DNA of 64,000 nucleotides, taken from Planctomycetota bacterium. GTDB taxonomy: Bacteria > Planctomycetota > Phycisphaerae > WQYP01. The position numbers and the translations under genes were made by a program. Every line of letters starts with the position of its first letter. Position 1 is the first letter of the stretch. Below the pieces are notes generated by a model. The model had not been told where the DNA came from. It saw nothing but the letters and a program-made list of their open reading frames with translations, and did not search any database. Of this stretch, positions 47,239-56,800 are shown one piece after another. The DNA lies in assembly GCA_021831565.1 (NCBI GenBank), contig JAKBMM010000004.1, forward strand, positions 17,120 through 81,119, given 5' to 3'.

Positions 47239-50200
47239 ATGATGCGTACCGCATCTACAGTCTCCGACATCCCCGCCGATTATTCGGAGCGTATTAAACG
47301 TCTCCGGCAGCGGTTTGGATTAACCCAGGTTGAATTAGCGCAGCGCCTCGGCGTGTCGTTTACGACGGTGAACCGCTGGGAAAACGGCCAAACCCGCCCT
47401 TCGCCATTGGCTTGGTCGCGGTTGCAAAGGATGGATGGAGGGAAATCGGATGCGACAATATCCGGTGCTTATGCTTCGGGCTCGGATTTAAGCTCGGAAC
47501 GAAGCGTGGCGCCGCCATTGGATTTCACCGCACCGCCGGAGGCTGTTCGCGTGCTGGCCGAAGGTGAACGGCTGAGCTTCGGCCACATGTTCAATCCGGC
47601 GTTCGCAACCGAAATCTCGCAAATCGATCCCCTGCCACACCAGAGAATTGCCGTCTACGAGCACATGCTCAAACAGTCGCCGTTGCGTTTCCTGCTGGCG
47701 GATGACGCGGGCGCCGGCAAGACCATCATGTCCGGCCTTTATATCCGCGAAATGAAATCCCGCCGGTTGCTTCGGCGAATTCTGATTGTCGTGCCCGCCG
47801 GGCTTATTGGTAATTGGCGAAGCGAACTGGCGACACTCTTCAGCCTGCAATTCACGATCATTACCGGCGCGGACGCGAAAAACGGCAATCCATTCGTCGG
47901 TGAGCGGAGCGATAGCCTGATCATAAGTGTGGACACGCTGGCCGGTTCGCGCATGTTCGCATGTCTGCGGGCGCCGGACGTAGAGCCGTATGACCTGATA
48001 ATTTTTGATGAAGCCCACAAGCTCTCCGTGGATCGCGGCAGCGATTTGCGCGTGAGTAAAACCGACCGTTACAGGTTGGCTGAAGGATTATGTAGCGTAC
48101 CGGATGCCGAACCGGCCTGGCGGCTGCCGTGGGTGGCGCATCACGTGCTACTGCTGACCGCCACGCCGCATCAAGGAAAAGACTATCCTTATTACGCTCT
48201 ATGGCGTCTGCTGGACCCTCAAGTTCTCTCAACGCCGAAGGCGTTTGAGGAATACCCGCCCGCACACCGGCAGGCCCATTTCATCCGCCGCACCAAGGAG
48301 GAAATGGTGCAGATTAACGGCCAGCCACTTTATCCTCGGCGTATTTCGGATACCTTGGGCTACGACCTGACCCAAGGACCTAACAGCGAGCAGGCTCTTT
48401 ACGACCAGACCACCGATTACATGCGGCATGTCTACAACCGCGCCAAAATACTAAACCGTTCCGCCGCCCAGATGGCCATGAGTGTGTTGCAGCGCCGGCT
48501 GGCCAGTTCCACCTACGCTCTGCTGCGTTCCCTGGAGCATCGGATTGAAAAACTCGACGGCCTGATCCGCCAAATGCAGACCGGCGAACTGACCCAAGAA
48601 CAGTTTGTTATCTTGCAGCGCAATTTGGAGCGCGAACACGATGTTCTGGACACCAAGACAGCGGATGAAGAAGACAGCACCGCGGGCCGCGAAGAAGGCG
48701 AAATTTCGGAAGATGGCCTGCTTGCGGGAGTGCTGGCGTCCTCGCTGGCGGAACTGATTGCGGAACGGGAAGAAGTGGCGAGTCTCCGCGATCTGGCCCG
48801 TAACGTTTACGAGCATGGCGGTGAATCCAAATTCGACAAACTGCGTGAAGTGCTGACCGACGATCGCTTCGCTGGTGAAAAATTCATCATTTTCACCGAG
48901 CACCGCGACACCCTGAATTACCTGATCAAGCGACTGGGCGGCATGGGCTACACGGAACAAATCGCCCGCATCCACGGCGGTATGGATTACATCCGGCGCC
49001 AGGAACAAGTGGAGCGATTCCGCCGGCCCAATGAACAAGGCGGCGCCCAGTTTATGATCTGCACCGACGCCGCGGCCGAAGGCATCAACCTGCAATTCTG
49101 CTGGATAATGATTAACTTCGATGTGCCGTGGAACCCAGCCCGACTGGAGCAGCGGATGGGCCGAATTCACCGCTACGGCCAAAAGCACGATCCAGTGCAA
49201 ATCGTCAATCTGGTAGCGCCCAAAACACGTGAGGGGCTGGTGCTTCAGACGCTGCTGGCCAAGTTGGAGACTATCCGCAAAGCCCTGGGCACGGACAAGG
49301 TATACGACTCGATCGGCCGGCTGTTCGAGGGGGTGTCGCTTAGAACGTACATGGAACGGGCCGCCACCGGCGATGCTGCCACGATTGCCAATGAACTTGA
49401 CGGCAAGCTTACCGCGGAACAGGTTGTGGCCTTGGCGGTACAGGAAAAGAGGCTCTATGGCGACGGCGGCGACGTGAAGCGCCGTCTGCCGGAACTCCGC
49501 CAGGACTTGCAGCATGAGGCTTACCGGCGGTTGCTGCCGGGTTATGTCCGCAACTACATAGAAAATGCCGCGCCGTTGGTAGGTGTCGAAATCGACGGCG
49601 ACATGAATGGCTGTTTCACGTTCAAGCCGGCCCGCGAGGGAGCGGTCGATCCATTGCTGCATGAAGTGGAGTTTTACCCTGCCGGCCAGCGGGCATGCCT
49701 TTCAGTGATTCGCCCATCCGAGCCGCGCCCATCCGAGCCGCGCCCGTCCGAGTCGCACCCATCCGAGTCGCGCCCATCCGAGTCGCGACCGTCCGAGCCG
49801 CGACCGTCCGAGCCGCGACCGTCCGAGCCGCGACCGTCAGGGAGCGGTATCTCAAGCCCTGTGGACAAAGACCGCGTGATCTGGCTGCATCCCGGCGAAC
49901 CAGTGTTTGAGCGATTCCGCGCGATGGTCAGTGAACATTTGCAAGACCAGGCCCGGCGCGGCGCGGTATTTGTCGATCCAATTACTGAAAAGCCGTACCT
50001 GTTTCACTTGGCGCTGGTAAGTGTGCTTCGCCGCGCAGATCACGAATTGCCGGACCTTGCGCGGGAAGAAACGCTGGATTGCCGGCTTGTAGGAATAAAA
50101 CAATTTGAGGGAGCCGAAATTACCCAATGCCCCGTGGAGCATCTGTTGCTGCTTAAAGGTGGACATGGTTTGCCGCCGGAAGCCCAGCGGCTGGCGATGG

Positions 50201-51096
50201 TCGCTGAGAAACTCAAGGAACAGGCTATTGCCTATGCGGGGGAAAGTGTTGCGCGTGCGCTGGCGAGCCAACGGCGGCAGGCACTTTTAGCCACATTGCC
50301 CCAGCGGCAAGAATTCATTCGCCGTGGCTTTGCGTACCAGGAGGCGGAATTGGCCGCGGCCAGGGTAAAGCAGGCGGAAAAAGCCCGAACCAGCCTATCC
50401 GCGAGCGGAACCCCAAAGGCAATCAACTCCGAGCCGCGACAATCCGAGCCGCGACAATCCGAGCCGCGACCGTCAGGGAGCGGCGCCACCACCCTCGCCG
50501 CCAAGGCCCTCAACGACATCAAAGATCAGCAAAAATCACTGGCCCAGCGCCGGGCGATGGCCTTGGCCAGTTTGCACCGCGAGCCAGACTTGATCGCGCC
50601 CGGCAACATCACATTCTTGGCGCACGCGTTGGTTGTGCCGTCAACGGATGCCGAGGATGTAAAGCGGCATGATGCCGAGGTTGAAAAGATCGCGATGGAT
50701 CTGGCCCGCTTATTCGAAGAGGCCGCCGGTGCGGTAGTCAAGGATGTTCACACGCCGGAATTATCGCGAGCGGCTGGGTTGTCCGACGATCCGGGTTTTG
50801 ATTTATTGTCAATCAGAGGGATGGCGGGGGGATCGCTCCCTAACGGTCGCGGCTCTGAAAAAGCCATTGAAGTCAAAGGCCGCGCGGGAACCGGAGATGT
50901 GGAAGTCTCGGCCAACGAATGGGCACGGGCGGCTAATCTACGCGATGGTTATTGGTTGTACGTGGTTTATGATTGCGCAACGCCAGCGCCGCGATTAATG
51001 CGGGTGCGCGATCCATTTGGAAGGCTGCTGGCCAAGGCGAAAGGGAGCGTGCTGATTAGTGCAAGAAAGGTTCTTGACGCACAGGGGGACGCATAA
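47239..51096 (+). CDS. XRE HTH - SNF2 helicase - DUF3883 protein (DrmD-like)
   Basis: HTH RLRQRFGLTQVELAQRLGVSFTTVNRWENGQTRPSP; ADDAGAGKTIMSGLY, FDEAHK, ATPHQGKD, EQRMGRIHRYGQKHD; C-terminal KAIEVKGRAGTGDVEVSANEWARAANLRDGYWLYVVYD. Confidence 0.9.
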   Translation: MMRTASTVSDIPADYSERIKRLRQRFGLTQVELAQRLGVSFTTVNRWENGQTRPSPLAWSRLQRMDGGKSDATISGAYASGSDLSSERSVAPPLDFTAPPEAVRVLAEGERLSFGHMFNPAFATEISQIDPLPHQRIAVYEHMLKQSPLRFLLADDAGAGKTIMSGLYIREMKSRRLLRRILIVVPAGLIGNWRSELATLFSLQFTIITGADAKNGNPFVGERSDSLIISVDTLAGSRMFACLRAPDVEPYDLIIFDEAHKLSVDRGSDLRVSKTDRYRLAEGLCSVPDAEPAWRLPWVAHHVLLLTATPHQGKDYPYYALWRLLDPQVLSTPKAFEEYPPAHRQAHFIRRTKEEMVQINGQPLYPRRISDTLGYDLTQGPNSEQALYDQTTDYMRHVYNRAKILNRSAAQMAMSVLQRRLASSTYALLRSLEHRIEKLDGLIRQMQTGELTQEQFVILQRNLEREHDVLDTKTADEEDSTAGREEGEISEDGLLAGVLASSLAELIAEREEVASLRDLARNVYEHGGESKFDKLREVLTDDRFAGEKFIIFTEHRDTLNYLIKRLGGMGYTEQIARIHGGMDYIRRQEQVERFRRPNEQGGAQFMICTDAAAEGINLQFCWIMINFDVPWNPARLEQRMGRIHRYGQKHDPVQIVNLVAPKTREGLVLQTLLAKLETIRKALGTDKVYDSIGRLFEGVSLRTYMERAATGDAATIANELDGKLTAEQVVALAVQEKRLYGDGGDVKRRLPELRQDLQHEAYRRLLPGYVRNYIENAAPLVGVEIDGDMNGCFTFKPAREGAVDPLLHEVEFYPAGQRACLSVIRPSEPRPSEPRPSESHPSESRPSESRPSEPRPSEPRPSEPRPSGSGISSPVDKDRVIWLHPGEPVFERFRAMVSEHLQDQARRGAVFVDPITEKPYLFHLALVSVLRRADHELPDLAREETLDCRLVGIKQFEGAEITQCPVEHLLLLKGGHGLPPEAQRLAMVAEKLKEQAIAYAGESVARALASQRRQALLATLPQRQEFIRRGFAYQEAELAAARVKQAEKARTSLSASGTPKAINSEPRQSEPRQSEPRPSGSGATTLAAKALNDIKDQQKSLAQRRAMALASLHREPDLIAPGNITFLAHALVVPSTDAEDVKRHDAEVEKIAMDLARLFEEAAGAVVKDVHTPELSRAAGLSDDPGFDLLSIRGMAGGSLPNGRGSEKAIEVKGRAGTGDVEVSANEWARAANLRDGYWLYVVYDCATPAPRLMRVRDPFGRLLAKAKGSVLISARKVLDAQGDA
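49711..49847. repeat. in-frame 15-bp tandem array (8 units) ending in a full repeat half
   Basis: CGCCCATCCGAGCCG / CGACCGTCCGAGCCG x8, then CGACCGTCAGGGAGCGG; encodes (RPSEP)n. Confidence 0.95.
50428..50483. repeat. in-frame REP-like repeat, 3 partial units
   Basis: TCCGAGCCGCGACAATCCGAGCCGCGACAATCCGAGCCGCGACCGTCAGGGAGCGG. Confidence 0.92.
50834..50855. repeat. in-frame REP-like repeat, single unit, inverted orientation
   Basis: CGCTCCCTAACGGTCGCGGCTC encoding SLPNGRGS. Confidence 0.85.
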
Positions 51097-53039
51097 TGCC
51101 CTGGAACGACGGACTTCAAGGTCAAGCACTTCAGATCGCGGCGACGCCCAACTCGCCGCTGTGCGTCGTCGCTGGACCAGGCACTGGAAAGACTTTCGCA
51201 CTGATGCGCCGCCTGACTCGCCTGCTTGAGGTAGACCAGGCCGATCCGAAGCGTATCCTCACCTGCACCTTTACGCGAACGGCGGCGGAAGACATCACGC
51301 GTGCCATCTCACGGCTTGGGGTCAGTGGAGCGGAGGACATTCGCACCCAGACCGTCCATGGGTTCTGCTTTTCGATGCTGTCGGCTCAAGACGTGTTGAA
51401 GGCAACAGGTCGCGTGCCTCGACCATTGCTGCGATTCGAGGAGCGGTTTCTTCTTCAGGACCTCTGTAAAGCTGGCCTTGGGGGCGTTCGTGCGTGCGGC
51501 AAGAAGCTCTTGGCCTTCTCGGCGGCGTGGGCACGCTTGCAGCACGACCAGCCGGGCTGGCCACATGATGCTGCTGATCAAGAGTATCAGGCGGCGCTGG
51601 TGGCGTGGCTGCGGTTTCACGAGGCAATTCTGATTGGCGAACTGATCCCTGAAGGCATCAAGTACCTGCGCAGCAACTCGCTGTCACCATACCGCAGCAT
51701 GTTCGACCACCTGGTGGTGGACGAGTATCAGGACCTGAATCGCGCAGAGCAGCGCCTCGTCGATCTTCTGGCCAACGGCAACCTCGTGGTCGTGGGTGAC
51801 GAGGACCAGTCCATCTATTCGTTCAAGCACGCTCACCCCGAAGGCATCGTCGAGTTTCCCAGTACGCACCCGAACACCGAGGAAGCGGGCCTTGACCAGT
51901 GCCGTCGATGCCCGCACCGCATAGTGGCGATGGCCAATGCGCTGATTTCGCACAACGCGTCCCGCAGCAACCGACAGCTTCAACCGATGTCCGGTAATCC
52001 CGTCGGCGAGATTCATTCCGTGCAGTGGTCGAGCATGCAGGACGAAGCGGCGGGAATCGCCGCCTTCATCAAGGCCCGCGTTGATGCAGGGGCGGTCGCG
52101 CCTGGCAACGTGCTGGTGCTCGCGCCTCGTCGTGACTTCGGCTACCTGGTGCGTGACCAACTCAACGACCTCAACGTACCGGCACACAGCTTCTTCAGTG
52201 AGGAACTGCTGGACGGAGACCCAAAGAACATCAATGTGTCACAGGCACAGCAGGCAATAGCGTTGCTGATTCTCCTGGCCAACCTGGAGGATCGCGTAGC
52301 GCTGCGGTGCTGGTGCGGCTTTGGCAATAACTCTCTGGCCGATGCTGGGTGGGCACGCCTGCGGACCTATTGCAAAGGCACCGGCGACAGTCCATGGCAG
52401 GTTTTGGAGAAACTGGCCGGCGGAGCCTTGGCGATTGCAAATACGGGCCACATCATCACCCGTTTCCAGGCACTCCAAGCCCAGATCTCCAACCTCAAGG
52501 GCGTGACTGGGCAGCCGCTCGTGGATGCCCTATTTCCGGCTGGTGAACAGTGGGCCACTCCGTTTATCGAGATCGCGTCGACACTTGAAGAAGACGATTT
52601 TGGCCCAAGGAAACTCGTCGACACGATTCGCCGGCATGTGTCGCAACCTGAAATGCCGACCGACGTGGACTACATCCGCGTCATGAGCCTTCATAAGTCG
52701 AAGGGCCTGACCGCCGACTTGGTCGTCGTGAGTGGCTGCCTTCAGGGCTTGATCCCCAGCATCGACACCGACGCCACTCTGCAGGAGCAGCAGCAAGCGA
52801 TGGAGGAACAGCGACGGCTGTTCTATGTGGCTGTCACTCGGACCCGACAGACGCTCATTCTTTCATCGGTGACGGGCTTGCCCGTCGCAGCGGCGTTCAA
52901 GATGCGTGCCCGCACGACGCGCACCATCTGCACAACGGCAAGGACGATGGCATCTCAATTCATTCACGAACTCGGCCCGCAGTGTCCAGCTGCAGTGACC
53001 GGCCCGCAGTTCTTGGCTGCAACGGGGGTAAAACTATGA
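51096..53039 (+). CDS. UvrD/Rep-like superfamily I DNA helicase
   Basis: VVAGPGTGKTFALMRRL; FTRTAAEDI; VDEYQDLNRAEQRLVDLL; VGDEDQSIYSFKHAHPEG; VMSLHKSKGLTADLVVV; AVTRTRQTLILSS. Confidence 0.92.
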   Translation: MPWNDGLQGQALQIAATPNSPLCVVAGPGTGKTFALMRRLTRLLEVDQADPKRILTCTFTRTAAEDITRAISRLGVSGAEDIRTQTVHGFCFSMLSAQDVLKATGRVPRPLLRFEERFLLQDLCKAGLGGVRACGKKLLAFSAAWARLQHDQPGWPHDAADQEYQAALVAWLRFHEAILIGELIPEGIKYLRSNSLSPYRSMFDHLVVDEYQDLNRAEQRLVDLLANGNLVVVGDEDQSIYSFKHAHPEGIVEFPSTHPNTEEAGLDQCRRCPHRIVAMANALISHNASRSNRQLQPMSGNPVGEIHSVQWSSMQDEAAGIAAFIKARVDAGAVAPGNVLVLAPRRDFGYLVRDQLNDLNVPAHSFFSEELLDGDPKNINVSQAQQAIALLILLANLEDRVALRCWCGFGNNSLADAGWARLRTYCKGTGDSPWQVLEKLAGGALAIANTGHIITRFQALQAQISNLKGVTGQPLVDALFPAGEQWATPFIEIASTLEEDDFGPRKLVDTIRRHVSQPEMPTDVDYIRVMSLHKSKGLTADLVVVSGCLQGLIPSIDTDATLQEQQQAMEEQRRLFYVAVTRTRQTLILSSVTGLPVAAAFKMRARTTRTICTTARTMASQFIHELGPQCPAAVTGPQFLAATGVKL

Positions 53040-53872
53040 CAAACCGCCCGCCCCTCAATGATGCAATAGCATTCGCCGTCGCACGCCTTGTTGATGATGC
53101 CCAAACAGATCGCCGCGATCCGAGTCACTCAGACATTGATTTTTGCGTTACCCAGTGCCAGTTGACGGGAGGCGACCCGAAATCGCAGGGACAGACGGTC
53201 GGGAAGGCTAAGCGTGTTCGCGCAGTGCTAATGTGGGCGATGGAGAACTCGCCTGAGAACGGCCGTTGTTTTGTTGGCCAATTGATTACCGTGATCCGAT
53301 CATGTGGCGGGTTTCGCCCTGACTCGCCGAACTTCGTCGGTGTGGACGCCATCAAGAACCTCCGCGAAGCGATGGCATCTGAAGGTTTTCTGCTCACGTC
53401 CGATGGAGAAATTCAACCTGCGGCCTTGGATTCGCTCTCGGGGACAGAACTCACCGAAGCCCTCGCCACGTATGTCCGTCGCGCCCAAAAAGGGTCGGAG
53501 GATGCAGCATTGGTCGTTGGCACTGGGAAGGACCTGTTGGAGGCTGTGGCAGCGCACATACTTTGTGAATGCCGCGGCAATAAAAATCCCCCACATAACT
53601 TCCCGACACTACTCGGCCAGGCATTCGTTGAACTTGAATTAAAAACCTCAGCCGACAAGCCGGTCAGCGACGAACCCCCGCAGCACCGGCTTCAGCGTGC
53701 CCTGTACGACGCCGCCTGCGCCATTAACACACTACGGAACAAGCAGGGAACGGGACACGGCCGTCCCTGGCTGCCGACAATTACCGCCGAAGAAGCCCGC
53801 CATGCCACCCAGGTCATGGGGATCGTTGGCGATCTGCTGCTTCGAAGCTTGAAACGGAAGAAGAGATTATGA
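53036..53872 (+). CDS. abortive-infection C-terminus (Abi_C, HEPN-like) protein
   Basis: AALVVGTGKDLLEAVAAHIL ... DAACAINTLRNKQGTGHGRPW ... EEARHATQVMGIVGDLLLRSL; ATGA overlaps both sides. Confidence 0.75.
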   Translation: MTNRPPLNDAIAFAVARLVDDAQTDRRDPSHSDIDFCVTQCQLTGGDPKSQGQTVGKAKRVRAVLMWAMENSPENGRCFVGQLITVIRSCGGFRPDSPNFVGVDAIKNLREAMASEGFLLTSDGEIQPAALDSLSGTELTEALATYVRRAQKGSEDAALVVGTGKDLLEAVAAHILCECRGNKNPPHNFPTLLGQAFVELELKTSADKPVSDEPPQHRLQRALYDAACAINTLRNKQGTGHGRPWLPTITAEEARHATQVMGIVGDLLLRSLKRKKRL

Positions 53873-56800
53873 CCGATTTTCCCCGCCTCATTGAACACGC
53901 CTTTCCGCTCAAGCAGACATCATTGGATTCTGTGCACGAGAAAAACGTCCGGCATGGGCATATTTCCACGCTGCACATCTGGCCGGCGCGGCGGCCGCTG
54001 GCGGCTTGCCGGGCGGCGCTGATCGCCACGTTGCTGCCTGATCCCGGCACGCCGGAAAAGCGGCGGCAGTTATGTGAAAAGATCGGCGGCCGGATTGTCA
54101 AAAAAATCGAACGAAAAAAGATGCCCAACGGGCAAACCGTTGAACGGGTAAAAGAGGAAACCGAAGGCGGTATTTTGCATTGGGGCCGGGAAACGGAAAA
54201 TGCGGCCGATCTGGAATGGTTCCGGCAGGAGATAAAGAAAGCCTACGGAGGTCGGGCACCGAAAGTGTTGGACCCCTTTGCCGGCGGCGGAGCGATTCCA
54301 CTGGAAGCCATGCGGCTGGGTTGCGAAGCGACAGCGGTGGATATCAATCCCGTCGCGTGGTTTATCCTTAAATGCACGTTGGAGTATCCGCAAAAGTTCG
54401 CAGGTAAATCGTGGCCGTTGCCGGCATTCATCCTGGATAATGAAGAATTCATGGAGGCCTTTTATAAGGCCAATCCCAGAGCCTCATCTGTGGGACAGGC
54501 GTCCCTGCCTGCCAACAAAGAAAAGACTCCGCTTTTCGCCCAAGGCTCATCGTCCACCACTTCTACCGATTCCCAGCACGGGAGTATCCCCGCCGATCTG
54601 GCCTGGCATGTGCGGGCGTGGGGGCAATGGGTGTTGGACAAGGCTCGGCGAGAGTTGGCGCGATTTTATCCGACGTATGCGGAGTTTGAACTAGAGGTGA
54701 AACGGGGAGGGATGCCGCTCCCTTACGATCGCGGCTCGGATATCGGTCGCGGCTCGGATATCGGTCGCGGCTCGGATATCGGTCGCGGAAATGGTCCGAT
54801 CCACGACGGTCCGAGCCGCGACCGTAAGGGAGTGGCATCCTCTATCCGCGCCGGTAACGAAGCGGCAACCAACGTCCCGGATACCGGTTTTAAGTTGGTG
54901 CCGCTGAAGGATGATGGCACACCTGATATTACCGCACTGAACGCGGAATTTTCCAAGGATTATCTGGCAGACCGACGGAATCCGCGCTGGGTGGCCAAGC
55001 CAACTGTCGCATATCTTTGGGCACGCACGGTGAAGTGCAAAAATTGCCGGGCGGAATTGCCGTTGCTGAAAACGCGCTGGCTCTGCAAGAAAGACCGCAA
55101 GCGCGTGCTGCTGACAATGCGCATACCGCTCCCTTATGGTCGCGGCTCGGATAGTAGCATACCGCTCCCTTATGGTCGCGGCTCGGATAGTAGCATACCG
55201 CTCCCTGACGGTCGCGGCTCGGATTGTAGTGCCGGAAACGGTCCGAGCCGCGAGGAAAATCCGAGCCGCGACCGTCAGGAAGGGGCCAATTACCCCCCCG
55301 CATATTTGATCACGTTTACCGCCTATGGTACGTGGCTTCATGGAAGAGATGCCGGTTCAGTCGACCGTGACCACAACGTTCCTGGAACCGTATTTATCGA
55401 AGATGACGAAACCCGAGAGCGGGCGGAATTCCAGCGCCTCAAGCATTCTCCCGTAAGTTTTGATGCTCCACGGCGTGATGTCATCGAACGGACGATCCGC
55501 GAAGTATGTGGGCATCGCGGTTGGATGCTGCATGCAGTACATGTTCGCACCAACCATGTCCATGCGGTGGTGACGGCGCCAACGACGCCGGAGCGCGTGA
55601 TGAACGATTTTAAATCATACGCGACGCGACGGATGGTTGAAGCGGGCGTGTTTCCCGCCGATACGCGAGCGTGGACGCGGCACGGCAGTACGCGTTATTT
55701 GTGGAACATGGACGCGGTTCGGGACGCGTGCATGTACGTGCGGGAAAGGCAGGGCGAGGCGCTTCCGCGGGGGGATGAAGAGGATATGCCGCTCTCGGGT
55801 ATACCGCTCCCTCACGGTCGCGGCTCGGATAGTAGTCATGGCGCGGATATTGGTTGCGGCGCGGATAGTAGTCGCGGCTCGGATATTGGTCGCGGCGCGG
55901 ATAGTAGTCATGGCGCGGATATTAGTCGCGGCGCGGATAATAGTCGCGAAGTGGACGCCGGTTGCGGAAGTGGTCCGAGCCGCGACCGTGAGGGAGCGGC
56001 CAATTACTCGGATAGTAGTGCCGGGAGTGGTCCGAGCCGCAACGAAAATCCGAGCCGCAAGGAAAATCCGAGCCGCGACCGTGAGGGAGCGGTATCCTCT
56101 ATCTTCGGCATTCAAACCGATGTACCCGTGCAAGGCGGTAACGCGGCGCAAAAACGCGAACATGACAAGCGCATCGGCGCCGGCACCATGAGCCGGTCCG
56201 GCGCAACATGCCCGTGCTGCGGCACGATCAACACGATGGAGGACATTCGCCTGGAGGGCAAAGCCGGCCGGATCGGCAGCGTGATGACCGCGGTGGTTGT
56301 CGATGGGCAGAACGGCAAAGAATATCGGTTGCCGACGGAGCATGAACTCGCCATGGCCGCGATCAGTGAGGAGCAAATCCAAACGGCCTTCAAGGATGTG
56401 CCGTTTGGCGTTCCGGAGGAGCCGACGCCGAAAGGTGGAGGTTCCGGCGCTGGGCGGGCGTTCAGTGTCCAAGGTTATGGACTGATGCGGTGGCGCGATC
56501 TTTTCACTCCCCGCCAACTGGTGGCGCTGGGAACCTTTGTTGCGGCAACCCGCGCGGCCCGGCAGGCGATGGCTGATAGCGGCTATTCGCCGGGATGGGT
56601 TGAGGCTGTAGGGGCATACTTGGCGTGCGGTTTTGATCGAATGTTGGACTTCAACGGCTCCACACTTTCCTGGATCACCAGTGTTGAGGCCATTGGCCAT
56701 ACGTTTGTTCGTTATGCGCTGCCCATGACCTGGGATTTCTGCGAAGCCGTCCCGGTTAATCTCGTTCGCGGTGGATGGGAAATGTGCCTTGGGGCCGTGA

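Noticed and set aside
48451-49662. 403-aa minus-strand ORF as a gene
   Set aside because: Fully antisense to the SNF2 helicase core; no recognisable domain.
49711-56093. CRISPR array
   Set aside because: Repeat units are 15, 18 or 36 bp with no unique 30-40 bp spacers, lie inside coding frames, and no cas genes are present.
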